Below, one piece after another: positions 44,059 through 56,568 of a stretch of 64,000 bases of DNA. This stretch comes from Triticum aestivum (Eukaryota; Streptophyta; Magnoliopsida; Poales; Poaceae), in the NCBI RefSeq assembly GCF_018294505.1, contig NC_057814.1:295496059-295560058 (forward strand), in the 5' to 3' direction. The stretch's first letter is position 1; each line of letters begins with the position of its first letter. The notes beneath the pieces were generated by a model. It saw only the letters and a program-made list of their open reading frames with translations. It was not told where the DNA came from and made no database searches. The position numbers and the translations under genes are program-made.

Positions 44059-47000
44059 ATCCCCGACTTAGGAGCCCCCTGCTTGATCGAATCGCTGGCA
44101 TTGTTGAGGCTGGAACAAAAATGTTTTGATTCTTAGGATTATATATATCGGAGAGTAGGATTCTTTTTACTCCTCAGTCCCTTCGTCGCTCTGGTGAGGC
44201 CTCCTGACGTAGAAGTTTTGACTCTTCTCTCCTCAAATTTCACTAATTTTTTTAGGATCACGCGGGTATCTTGGAATCATTCCGATGGTTTTGTGACGAG
44301 AACATTGTTCTTGGTGCCTCCTGACATTTAGGGGTTGTGGCAGTGTCCCGGGGAGTTGAGCTCCGAGGTGTTGTCATCACAATTTTATCGTTGCAGTTCT
44401 GGAATACCTGAGTTTCGCCGACATCGAAAATCTCTTTTATGCAGTTGTTGGTGAGATCACCTCGACGCCACCCAGTACTGGGGCGGGAGTTCGGGAGTAT
44501 TGTCATAACTCGTATAACGGATGCTTTTCGAAGGTTGAGGTACACGATTTCCGAAGGTTTCTTGGTTATGTGTTGACGGATGGATACAATTGGATCTAGG
44601 GATTGCTAGTTCGGGTGATATATTTTGTGTCCCCTGTATCCCCAACACCAGATTGCATAACCAGAAAGTTTTGGGAGTTTATAAGTGGGAATTCAAGTAG
44701 CTCTTAGGATATCTTTCCGACAAATGCATGATATGAGATTGGGGTTCGACGTCTAGTGGTCCGCCTTTCCACGGTTGGTTTAAAGTGGTCTCGTGGTGTC
44801 TTAAAGAGTCCTTGGCTATGCCGACTCGGGGACGCTTTGTATGTCATGTGCACTGCCTTGTACATGATGGTGCTGTACGACCGAGCCCGTGTGGGCCCCA
44901 CCACGAAAACTTCGGACGAAATCTCTATCATATGTTTGTTCCGGCTTATTCTGCGAGCCAATCCTTTGTTTTGTTTTAAATTGTGGTATTCGAGTTGCTT
45001 CATTGTCAAGTGTTGATTCCATACCTTATTCTAAGTGGTGTTCTCATATTTTTATGTGGATGCTAATCCTTCTTGATCATCAAGGTTGTCTTTTCAATCC
45101 TTTCCAAACGGTGTGCTTCTCTTCAAGTAAATCCGACCATTCCAACATTCGCAAGATCAATTCTAAGCTTTTTCTCAACAGTGTTTATTCCATATGCCCC
45201 AAGTTGCCTTTGTTTTTCCCACCCTCCCTCCCTTTTTCTTCAAGGACTCAGATTTCTTAATCAAGTATCCATCTTATAGATGGGAAGTCTCTCCATTCTT
45301 TTCCGTCAATGTTCTTATCCGGTGATTTCCCATGAAGATACTAACGGAGCTTCAAGTTTATTATTCTTCGTTCTTTTTCTTCTCCGGTGGACTCAAGTCA
45401 AGCTTTCAGTGTTGATCGTATTCTTTTCCTCGTTTCAAATGTTTTCTCATGTCGGTGCATCTCTTAATCATCCAACTCTTGCTATTCATGTTCTCTGGAG
45501 TGCTGAAGATATCTCAGAAGATTCGCATTTCCATTCCCAATCCATTCAAGCTATCTCGAGGTTGTTATCTCTTTTGAGCCATTTAATTCAACCGGCGCAA
45601 TCTTTCTTTTAATCATTCAACGGTGTATCTTTTGAGTGGGCCCTAACCCACAGGTCTTTTCCCAGGATCTTACCTGACTCTTCTAATTTATCTAGAGCGA
45701 TTCTCAAATTCTTTCAAAGTTTGACGTAAGAATGGGTTATCATCAGTCGTATGTCTTTCTCCAAGATCTTTCAAATTCTTTTCATCGTTGGTTCAACCTT
45801 TCCAATTTTCATTCCGGAGTGCCTCAACAATTCATGGTGGTGTTTCTCGTCATCATTCTCAACATTTGAAGACCGAAGAAGAGTTCCTCTTGAATTTAAT
45901 CCGTTCTCTCAAAGATGCATGGTTCTAACTTGTTGTCGTCCTCTCATAATTGTTTTCGATTGTGAGAATTATTTTCACCCATCCGGAGCATTTCAGGAGT
46001 CTTTTCAGTTTGATTCTCCGGAGCTCATCATCTCAGAATTATTCATGCAAGCTTTCAGCTCTCGTTCTCCAAATCATACCCGTGCATCATTCAAGTATTA
46101 TCTAATCAGCTCGGGATCTCTGCGTTCACTTGTATCTAAATTATCTCAAGTATCTTCGTTCATTTTCTAATTCTTCCTGATGTTTCTTTATCTTTTCTTC
46201 GTTCATTTTCAATTCTTACGGTGGTTCGTTCAAGATTTCTATTCCTTCGTTATCATATCAATTCATTCATTGTTTCCAAATCCTACCGGTGGTCCCATCA
46301 AGACCTTCCCAAGTTTGCGCCATATCTATCTTAATCCTTTCTACGAGAATAAGTATTATGCCAAATCCATTGCTTGTCATCAATTTAATTGCTGAAGGAT
46401 GAGCATAATGTAATTCTTATTCTTGTTTCATCGAGTAAATTCAATTCCTTATTCCGGAGGTTCATCAAAATTCTTGATTTCATTTGTTCATGTTTCTTTC
46501 CGGAGTTCCAAGTTTTCTCGGTTATATCATTTCAAAGCTTCATCTTATCACGGCAAGGCTTCACCTGGTGTTTTCAACTTCTCTTTCTTTCTATCATCCT
46601 TTTATTACCGGAGTTCTTCATGGAGTTTTTTTTCATGGTGGTCCATGAAGGATTTAATTCATTCTCGAAGTGTTCTCAAGATTCTCATTGGAAGAGCTCA
46701 AATATTTTTCTTCCTGCATTCCAAGGTGCAATTCTTTATCTCTTATCTTTTGAGGTGGTGTTATGTCATTCTTGATAATTTTCTTCATGTTTCATGATTC
46801 ATAAGTTATCAAGAATGAGATAATTAAACCCATCGTTTCTTCATTAGAGTTATCTTGGGTTATATTTCACCTAAAGCCTTCCCTAAGGAATGTTGCTATT
46901 GTGGTGCTCATCAATGATCCAAGTTTTCTCCTATCCCCTTGGTGAAAGAAGTTTTTCATCGCCTTGGTGCTCTCACTCAAAGCAATGGCTTCCTTTAGTG

Positions 47001-47672
47001 GCCGTTTGTCACCTCATAATTTTGAGATGTCTTCCATAAGCCCACATCAAGCTTATTCTTTCGTTGTTGATAATCCAACAACTCCGTTCTAGCATTTGTT
47101 GTAAGCATGCTCTCTCAGGATCTTGTTTGCCTCTGTTCATTCCATTCCATTCTTTCATTTCTTCCGGAGGCATTGTGATGTTGCTCTCTTCTCTCATCAT
47201 CTCCAGTTGTGGGGATCGTGTTCTTTTCATGCTTATCCGTTTAACCGGTTGTTGTGTCTATCATTCCTCTTCTAACCGGACTCTCATCCAAGTGCTTTCA
47301 TTTTTGCCAAGTTCACATTCTATGCCTTCCATTTCCAACCGGAGTGTTGTCGTAATTGATCCTTATCGTTCCTTGTACATCTCATTTCAATCGGAGTGCT
47401 TGCATATACTTCTTGTCCATTGTAACCCTTTTCTTATGTCTTTCAACCTACAAGGTTCTTGCAATGTTCCTTGTTCCTCTTGCTAAACGGAGTGTTTTAA
47501 ATTGTGTTCACCTCCGTCGTGTCATTTCTTCAAGCTTTGGGACCTCAAGGTTCTTTGGTTTCACTCGTTTGTCAAAGAAGCAATTAGTTTTACCTCTTCT
47601 CTTCCTCTTCTGTTTTTTCTCCGGTGCCATCTTTAGATATCGGGACGAGATCCTCTCGTAGTGGTGGAGTGT
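44059..47672 (+). other. internal region of O, no recognisable genes
   Basis: 3.6 kb of C/T-rich sequence on +, with many TTCTTTC, CATTC and CGGAGT motifs. ORFs up to about 140 codons, such as 45751-46170 and 47064-47486, are rich in Phe, Ser, Leu and Ile, which is what pyrimidine-rich DNA gives by chance; none has a retroelement motif. The last bases, GTAGTGGTGGAGTG, could be the polypurine tract. Confidence 0.7.
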
Positions 47673-50600
47673 TGTAACACCCCGGATGTATCTTTCCATA
47701 TTTGTAACTCCAACTCTTGCCATTTTCGGCTATGTGTTATGATATTCCCTTCGTGGTCGGGTTTTGTTTTTTGTTTTGCATTTTGTTTTGTCATGCATCT
47801 CATATCATGTCATCATGTGCATCTCATTTGCATACGTGTTTGTCTCATGCATCCGAGCATTTTTCCCGTTGTCCGTTTTGCAATCCGGCACTCCCACATG
47901 CACCGGTGCACCCCTCTTGTTTCTTTTCGTGAGCGGGTGTTAAACGTTCTCGGAATGGACCGAGGTTTGTCAAGTGGCCTTGGTATACCACCGGTAGACC
48001 ACCTGTCAAGTTTCGTTCCATTTGGAGGTCGTTTGATGCTCCAACGGTTAACCGGGTAACCGCAAAGTCCTTTTGGGTGTTGCAGCAAAACCCCCCTCCA
48101 AACAGCCCAAAACCCATCTAAGTCACATTCATGCTCTGGGTCGTTCGATCACGATCGTGTGGGCGAAAACCGCACTCCATTTGGAGTCTCCTAGCTCCCT
48201 CTACCTATAAAAACACCTCACCCTCCGAAATTCGCGGTGCAACCCTAGTCCCCTTCCCCTCTCCGCAGCCGGAAGCGTCCGCCGCCAACGAACACATCGT
48301 CACTGCCGCCCGCAGCCTACCAGAGGGCACCACGAGGCGGGCCCGTACGCCGCGCCGCCGCCGGCCCGCGAGCCCGCGTCTGGCCCGCGGAGCCCGAGCC
48401 GCCGCCGCCCCACGCGCGCCTCCTCCTCCAGCACGCCGTCCCGCGGAGCCCACGCCGCCGCTGTCCTCCGCCCGCCTCCGCCAGCCGCCGTGCTACTCCG
48501 GCGACCACGCCGCCGCCACGCCCCGCTGCTCTCGCCACCGCCCGTCGCCGTGGGAGCCCGTGGCCACGCCCCGCGCCCCGAGCTCCTCCGCCGAGCCCCG
48601 CCTCCAACCGCTCCTCTCCCTCGCCATCTCCCTCCTCTCCACGCCGGCCGTCACCTCTGCTCCGGCGAGAAGCCCCGGCGAGCCTCGACCGCGCCCGATC
48701 CGATCTCAGACGGTTGACTTTTTCTTCCCCTCCCCCCCCGAAATTCTCTCTGTCCCGTGGATTTTTATATTATATGCTCCTGTTCATCGCATTATAACTC
48801 TCTGCATGCTGTTCTGTTTTGAATGCATGATATATCGAAATGTTCGTCTCGAGATGCTCTTCATTTTGTTCCTTTATGCCTTGTTCATTTGAGTCCATCT
48901 TGATGCCCAAATCTCTGGTGCAAGAGTGCTATATGTTGTTACCTACTGTTACTTATCAGAACGTGGTGATTTGTTATTTTTGTTCCAATTGATGTGTGCA
49001 TCTTATGAGTAGGAGCTCTACACGTGTTTTGATGTATGCCATGCCATATTTAAAGAGGTGTATGCCATGTAGTTTTGTGATCTCTGTGGTGACTAGCACA
49101 AGCATGCAAACTAGGCTTCGTGATGTTTCTGTTTTCAGGGAATTTGTAATTTCACCAAGTCTGTTTCTGCTGTTATTTTGTTGCTATGTATCCTTGTGTC
49201 TACAGAGAGATCCATGCTCCTTTTGGTTATGTTTAGTAAGTATGTTTTTTAGATATGGTTGTGCTCTATCCATCCATTCCTCTGTTTGCAATTATGGAGT
49301 TCCCTAGCATGTCTTAATCTTGCTCTACTTTTGCTACAAAATATTCCTAGCAGATTGTTAACATGATATTCAATTTTGCCAAGCTTGTTGTAGTTGTTTC
49401 ATATGAACTTTCTCTTGCCATGGTTAGATTCATAAACATTCCATCTTGCTGTAGGTATGCTTGTTTTTCATGAATTGCTTTGTAGTCAGTGAATCAAGCT
49501 CACCAAGATGCCTTCATAATACTGTTTATGCCATGCTCTGTTTTCTGCTAAGTCTGAAACCTGTTAACGAAACTTGCTATGTTCACATGGTTGCCATCAT
49601 ATCTTCTGATCCTTTTTGGCTCATGGTCACTAAGGGTCTTTTGTTCTATGCATTTAGTAGATTTATGCCATGCCTTGTTTTGCTATGTGAAGTTCCTGTA
49701 GCATGTTAGTTGCTTGCTCTGAACATTGCTACCTGATGCCGTTTCAGCCATGTCCAGTAATTTCACTAAGTCTGTGAACCTGATATCTTTTGCACTTTTG
49801 CCATGCTTGTTTGAACCTGTTATGTTGTGATCTAGCCGTAGCTCAGTGTTCATCCTTTGTCAAGCATCTCCTTTAGATTACTGCCATATTCTTTGTTGCT
49901 ATGTTGGAGTGCTGTAGCAGAGTTACTTGTTGCATTCTATGTGCTATCATGCTGTTAATCGCAGAATCGTGTCAATTCTTGTTTTGCTTGCCATTTGCAA
50001 ACCGTGCATCCGTTTCCGGTGATCTTTATATCGATTTCGACCAAAATCATCTCATCTTTCCAGTGGCATACTTGGTTTGCCAAGTTACTGCTTTGTTCAC
50101 CCTTTTTCTTCCGGAGCACGCATATGCATCGCATACCACATCTCGCATATCATACATGTTTTGCATCATGTTGCTTGTGCATTTTCCGTGATTGATTGTG
50201 GTTCTTTTGCGTGTGTTCTTGCTGTGGGTAGAGGTGGGAGACGAGTTCGTGAATGAGGAACCTGTTGAGTACGCTTACGAGGATCAAGCTTTCGACAGCT
50301 CTGAGAACCTTGCAAGCAAGATGACCATACCCTCGAAATCACTTCTATCTTTGCTTTGCTAGTTGTTCGTTCTATTGCTATGCTGCGCTACCCACCACTT
50401 GCTATATCATGCCTCCCATATTGCCATGTCAAGCCTCTAACCATCCTTTCCTAGCAAACCGTTGTTTGGCTAAGTTACCGCTTTTGCTCAGCCCTCTTAT
50501 AGCGTTGCTAGTTGCAGGTGAAGTTGAAGTTGGTTCCATGTTGGAACATGGATATTTTGCAATATCACAATATCTATTATTTAATTAATGCATCTATATA

Positions 50601-51935
50601 TTTTGGTAAAGGGTGGAAGGCTCGGCCTTATGCCTGGTGTTTTGTTCCACTCTTGCCGCCCTAGTTTCCGTCATACCGGTATTATGTTCCTTGAGTTTGC
50701 GTTCCTTACGCGGTTGGGTGATTTATGGGACCCCCTTGACAGTTCGCCTTGAATAAAACTCCTCCAGCATGGCCCAACCTTGGTTTTACCATTTGACCAC
50801 CTACCACCTACACTTCCCTTGGGTTTTCGCGAGCCCGAGGGTCATCTTTATTTAAACCCCCGGACCAGTGCTCTTTCGAGTGCTGGCCCAAACCGAGCGA
50901 TGTCCGGCGCCCCCTGGGCAACCAGGGTCTATGCCAACCCGACGTCTGGCTCATCCGGTGTGCCCTGAGAATGAGATATGTGCAGCTCCTATCGGGATTT
51001 GTCGGCACATTCGGGCGGCTTTGCTGGTCTTGTTTTACCATTGTCGAAATGTCTTGTAAACTGGGATTCCGAGACTGATCGGGTCTTCCCGGGAGAAGGT
51101 TTATCCTTCGTTGACCGTGAGAGCTTATAATGGGCTAAGTTGGGACACCCCTGCAGGGTATTATCTATCAAAAGCCGTGCCCGCGGTTATGAGGCAGATG
51201 GGAATTTGTTAATGTCCGGTTGTAGAGAACTTGCCACTTGACTTAATTAAAATACATCAACCATGTGTGTAGCCGTGATGGTCTCTTCTCGGCGGAGTCC
51301 GGGAAGTGAACACGGTTTGAGTTTTGCATGAACGTAAGTAGTTTCAGGATCACTTCTTGATCATTACTAGTTGACGACCGTTGCTTTGCTCCTCTTCTCG
51401 CTCTTATTTGCTTATGTTAGCCACCATATATGCTTAGTGCCTGCTACAGCTCCACCTCATTACACCATCCTTTCCTACAAGCTTAAATAGTCTTGATCTC
51501 GCGGGTGTGAGATTGCTGAGTCCTCGTGACTCACAGATTCTACCAAAACAGTTGCAGGTGCCGACGATGCCAGTGCAGATGACGCAACCGAGCTCAAGTG
51601 GGAGTTCGATGAGGAACGTGGTCGTTACTATGTTTCTTTTCTTGATGATCAGTAGTGGAGCCTAGTTGGGACGATCGGGGATCTAGAATTTGGGGTTATC
51701 TTATTTTTATTTGGATTCGACCGTAGTCGGTCTATGTGTGGATTTTGGATGATGTATGAATATTTTTTATGTATTGTGTGAAGTGGCGATTGTAAGCCAA
51801 CTCTCGTTATCCCATTCTTGTTCATTACATGGGATTGTGTGAAGATGACCCTTCTTGTGATGAAACCACAATGCGGTCATGCCTCTAAGTCGTGCCTCGA
51901 CACGTGGGAGATATAGCCGCATCGTGGGCGTTACA
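47673..51935 (+). repeat. 3' LTR of O
   Basis: 4,263 bp, uninterrupted, matching 26759-29963 plus 43018-44041. TATAAAAA is at 48206-48213, the GC-rich leader at 48250-48720, and exon-like stretches near 50224-50361 and 51558-51655. Divergence from the 5' LTR is a few percent by eye. It is followed by TGGGG, the target duplication. Confidence 0.92.
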
Positions 51936-52911
51936 TGGGGACCACCGGATCGAACCGTACGTAGGGTTGTTTGTCTGGTCACGAACGTGTACGTGCATAT
52001 TGGTCCATCGCTCTCTCTGCAGCGATGAACCGCGGCCGAGTAAGGAGATGCACGTGTCGTAGTAGAGGCGCAGACGTAGCATGTCACACAGTCCCGTCTA
52101 TATATATCGTGTACACGTACGTACAGCCCCGCTGCAAGAAAGTAAATACGACTACATATGTCCATAAGGGCGGGGTCTCGAACGTGTACGCGCGCATACT
52201 TACGGCCAGGGCTCGTGTACATGGAGAGGCAATGGACGGCAGCGATGTCGTCCTGTTCATCAGCAGCTAACCGGCTGGGTCGGAACGGAGGAAACAACAT
52301 CGTGTTCACTGAGAGCCAATTGAATGGGTCGGAACGCTTCCTGTTCATCGAGAGCGAAGCCACTGGGTCGAAACGCGTCCTGTTCATCGGGAGCCAACCG
52401 GCTTGGACGGAACAGCCGGAACGGGGTCTGGTGTGCCGCAAAACGCAAGAAAACGGCCTTCTGTTCAACCGCGTATGGTCGAAACGGGGTCCTGTTCATC
52501 GGGAAGGGTCTGGCGTACCACAGAACGGAGTAAGCGGCCTTGTGTTCGAGTGCCTACGGTCGAAACGGGGTCCTGTTGATCGGGAGGGGTGTGGCATACC
52601 GCAAAATGGAGGAAACGGACTTGTGTTGGAGCGCCTACGGTCGAAACGGGGTCCTGTTCATCAGGATGGGTGTGGCGTACCGTGAAACGGGAGTCCGCGA
52701 CCTACTGTTCATCCACCGTCTACTGCCTTGCTCTAGCCTCCACGGGCTATTGTTCATCCACCGTCGACTTCCTCTAGCCTCCACCAGCTACTGTTCATCC
52801 ACGGGGTGCTGTTCATCCAGCCTCCACCGGCTACTGTTGAACCAGCCCTCCACGGGGTCCTGTTCATCCAGCCTCCACCGCCTACTATTCAACCAGCCCT
52901 CTGTCGGTGTT
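51936..52911. repeat. old repeat-rich DNA continuing from left of O
   Basis: 51936-52230 is non-repetitive, with several ACGTGTACGTGC-like stretches. 52260-52700 is a degenerate tandem repeat built on GGTCGAAACGGGGTCCTGTTCATC. 52700-52911 repeats CTACTGTTCATCCA and GCCTCCACCGG. No convincing gene. Joining to 26758 across O restores CAGCTGGGGACCACC, so this is the same ancient element or locus. Confidence 0.65.
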
Positions 52912-52938
52912 AGAACCGGCCGATCTCGGGTAGGGGGT
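52912..52938 (-). repeat. 27-bp terminal fragment of an F-type LTR
   Basis: TGTCGGTGTTAGAACCGGCC followed by GATCTCG closely matches the start of the F LTR at 61485 (TGTCGGTGTCAAAACCGGCC), and the match continues a few bases further to GGGTAGGGGGT. It then stops at the LTR start of E. It is probably the end of an older F-type LTR cut by E. Confidence 0.6.
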
Positions 52939-53620
52939 TGTCGGCGTCCTGGGAATGGGGGTACCCAGACTTGCCTGCCTGCGGCCCACGACGTGGCTCC
53001 ATCGACGGCCCGGTACGGCCTAGCTTCAGCAACAACAACCCAAGACCCTCGCGAGGGGCCAAGCCTCATGGGGCGGACGACACCAAGACCTCCCTGGGGG
53101 CGGCCTCACTAGGCTGGCTCCCGAGGAGCGGAGATATCTATGCAAGGTGCACCTCGTGAGGTTCATATGACGTGAGCCATGACGACCAAGGCCAGGCGGG
53201 TGCCAGCGAGCGCAGTGTACTAGTTTCCTCTTTGGTGCTAAGGAGACAAGCGCGGGCGCGGGGTCTCGAGGAATCAAGCAAAGGTTTCCCTTCCGGTGCA
53301 ACGAGACCAAGACCGCCAGGACGGCAGGACAGAGGTCATCGCGGAGCCCACAGCGGCGTCATCACCAGAAGCTTTTGCAGGCGAAGACTACTTTTGTCAG
53401 GATAACTTGTACTAGTTGTCTCCCTTCAAATTTGGCTGTTGTGGGATCCCTTCCCGCCTACATTTGGAAAGAGGACCAAGGCCACTATAAATAGGACTTA
53501 GCTGCCACCATAGAGGGGGATGAATCATTCAGATCATCCTCTCATCCACCAACTCATCGAGCCCAAGAACCCCTCACCTCCTGAGGTTGTTCGACCACTG
53601 TACTAGTTCATCCTCAGCCC

Positions 53621-55211
53621 TGATACGTCTCCAATGATCTATAATTTATGATTGTTCCATGCTGTTATATTATCAATCTTGGATGTTTTATAATCATTTT
53701 ATAGTCGTTTTATATCATTTTTTGGTACTAACCTACTGACATAGTGCCAAGTGCCAGTTGCTGTTTTCTGCATGTTTTTTACATCGCAGGAAATCAATAT
53801 CAGATGGAGTCCAAATGCAATGAAACTTCACAGAGACTTTTTTGGACCAGAAGGAACATAATGGGCCCTGGCTGCGCTTGGGGGGTGCTCCGAGGAGAGC
53901 ACAACCCACCAGGGCGCGCTAGGAGGCCCAGGCGCGCCCTAGTGGGTTGTGCCCACCTCGAGTGCCCCCCGGACCGCCTCTTTGCTCTATAAAGACCCCA
54001 ATATTCCCAAAACCCTAGGGGAGTTGACAGAATATTCATCCAGCCGCTTCAGAGTCCAGAACCACCAGATCTAATCTAGACACCATCTCAGATGGGGTGC
54101 ACCACCTCCATTGGTGCCTCTCCGATGATGCGTGAGTAGTTCTTTGTAGACCTTCGGGTCCGTAGTTAGTAGCTAGATGGCTTCATCTCTCTCTCTGAAT
54201 TCTCAATACAATGGTCTCTTGGAGATCCATATGATGTAACTCTTTTGCCGTGTGTTTGTTGGGATCGATGAACTTTGAGTTTATGATCAGATATATCTTT
54301 TTATATCCATGAAAGTATTTGAGTTTCTTTGATCTCTTATATGCATGATCTCTTATAGCATTGTATTTCTTCTCCAATATTTGGGTTTTCTTTGGCCAAC
54401 TTGATCTATTTATCTTGCAATGGGGAGAGGTGCTTTGTAGTGGGTTCGATCTTACGGTGCTTGATCCCAGTGATAGAAGGGGAACCGACACGTATGTATC
54501 ATTGCTACTAAGGATAAAACGATGGGGTCTATCTCTACATAGATAGATCTTGTCTACATCATGTCATTGTTCTTATTGCATTACTCCGTTTTTCCATGAA
54601 CTTAATCCACTAGATGCATGCTGGATAGCGATCGATGTGTGGAGTCATAGTAGTAGATGCAGGCAGGAGTCGGTCTACTAATCTTGGACGTGATGCCTAT
54701 ATAATGATCATTGCCTGGATATCATCATGAGTATTTGAAGTTCTATCAATTTCCCAACAGAAATTTGTTCACCCACCGTTTGCTATTTTTCTCGAGAGAA
54801 GCCACTAGTAAAACCTACGGCCCCCGGTCTCTTTCTCATATATTTGCCTTTGCGGTCTACTTTTCTTTTGCATTTATTTTCAGATCTATTAAACAAAAAA
54901 CAAAAATACCTTGCTGCGTTTTATTCTTATTTATTTTATTTGGCGCTCGATCTATCAATCTACAACAATTTTATCTCATGTCTGTTTGCCTATCTTGAGG
55001 CGTCGTTACCCGGAAGGGATTGACAACCCCTTTAACACGTCGAGTTGCGAGGATTTGTTATCTGTGTGCAGGGGATGTTTACGTTGTGTTGCTTGGTTCT
55101 TCTACTGGTTCGATAACCTTGGTTTCCTATCTGAGGTAAATACCTACCGCTGTTGTGCTGCATCATGCCTTCCGCTTTGGGGAAATACCGACGTAGCTTC
55201 AAGCGACATCA
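53621..55211 (+). repeat. 5' LTR of S
   Basis: 1,591 bp. A TATA-type TATAAAGACC lies near 53989 (TATAAATACC in the other LTR near 59425). Confidence 0.9.
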
Positions 55212-55222
55212 AAAGGAATTTC

Positions 55223-55240
55223 TGGCGCCGTTGCCGGGGA
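55223..55240 (+). other. primer-binding site of S
   Basis: TGGCGCCGTTGCCGGGGA, 11 bases after the LTR end. It is the Athila-type site, recalled as complementary to tRNA-Asp. Confidence 0.85.
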
Positions 55241-55428
55241 GGATCTTCAACATATACCGGGTTCCTAATCACAAATCTCATCTCCTCGCAATTTACATTA
55301 TTTGGCATTTGCCTCTCGTTTTCCTCTCCCCCACTTCACAAAAATTTACCGTTTTATTTGCCCTCTTTTTTGTTCATCGTTTTCTTGCCGGATCTGTTTT
55401 TGTGTGTGTTCTTGTTTGCATGGTCATG

Positions 55429-56568
55429 ATGCCTCAAAGAAAATAATATGATGTTCCTTACCCAAATATTTTGCTTGAAATTGAGAAGAGTACTAAGGAA
55501 TATGTGACTACACAATTTGAGCATAATAAGTATTTTACTGGAGAACTTAAGGAGCATTCTGTTGTGCTAGATGCTATTACAAAACAACTTGATGATATTA
55601 GTAGAGAAGTTTGCAATCTCCAATCTAAGTATGCTTTTGCTGAAAGTTTGCTAGGAAAAATATCCGATGCACAAGCTACCTTAGTAAATCAAATGGCCGC
55701 TAAACCAATCCCGTTAGTGGATAAAAGTGATGAAGATCTTAAAATGATTGGTGTTTCCTCTATTGATTCCTTGTTTTAAGATTGATGAAAAAGGGACTGG
55801 AGAAGAGTCAACTTTAGGTAGAAGGCGTCCCAATGTTTCGGCGGGTGAAAATCTTATTGAGAAAATTGATGAAAGAGGGTTTGAAGAGGTCAAAACTTTA
55901 GCTACTGATGTGCCCACTCTTTTGGATTACAAAGACTTTAATTATGATAGTTGCTCTTTTATTGATTGTATTTCTTTGTTGCAATCCATGATAAATTCAC
56001 CCCATGCTTATGAACAAAATAAAGCTTTTACTAAACATACTATTGATGCTATGATGAAAGCTTTTGAAGAAAAATTGGAATTAGAAGTTTCAATTCCTAG
56101 AAAATTGCATGATGAGTGGGAACCTACTATCAAGTCAAGATTAAAAATTATGTATGTTCTTATTTGTGTGACTTGGGTGCTAGTGTTTTTACAATTTCGA
56201 AATCTTTATGTGATGTGCTTGGTCTTACTGATCTTGAAGAATGTTCTTTAAATTTGCACTTGGCGGATTCTACTATTAAAAGGCCTATGGGAAGAATTAA
56301 TGATGTTCTTATTCTTGAAAATAGGAATTATGTGCCCATAGATTTTATTGTTCTTGATATGAATTGCAATCCGTCTTGCCCAATTATTCTTGGTAGACTG
56401 TTTCTATGCACTATCGGTGTCGTGATTGATATGAAAGAAGGCAATATTAAGTTCCAATTTCCTTTGAGGAAGGTTATGGAACACTTTCCTAGAACAAGAA
56501 TTAGGCCACCATATGAATCAATCATGAGGGCATCTTATGGATCTCGAACCAAAAATCACAAAACTTAG
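55429..56568 (+). pseudogene. S gag-like protein and protease, broken
   Basis: ATG at 55429 is followed by MPQRK and a stop at 55444. The frame reopens to 55777 with a helical, coiled-coil-like region (LDAITKQLDDISREVCNLQSK). It continues after a frame change with TLLDYKDFNYDSCSFIDCIS and EEKLELEVSIPRKLHDEWEP. A second frame change near 56130 leads to the protease: CDLGASVFTISKSLCDVL (the DLGA form of the retropepsin motif), LADSTIKRPMGRINDVLI and CPIILGRLFLCTIGVVIDM. It ends at 56568. No RT follows. The protease is the only enzymatic domain left in this family of elements. Confidence 0.8.

Larger units (their letters stand above)
26759..51935 (+). mobile_element. large non-autonomous LTR element O (LARD-like), TSD TGGGG
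   Basis: LTRs begin TGTAACACC (26759 and 47673) and end GGGCGTTACA (44041 and 51935). Both flanks are TGGGG (26754-26758 and 51936-51940). The left LTR contains the whole of T2; without it the LTRs are about 4,229 and 4,263 bp. The interior (44042-47672) has a PBS and a purine-rich tract but no recognisable gag or pol, so O must have moved with enzymes from another element. Such elements are called LARDs. Orientation follows the PBS. Confidence 0.88.

Noticed and set aside
45280..47486. Several + ORFs of 70-140 codons
   Set aside because: Phe/Ser/Leu/Ile-rich translations of pyrimidine-rich DNA inside O; no start context, domain or conserved partner.
53744..53992. Short ORFs near the S LTR starts, repeated at 59182-59430
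   Set aside because: Present in both LTRs with differing frames downstream; no recognisable product.
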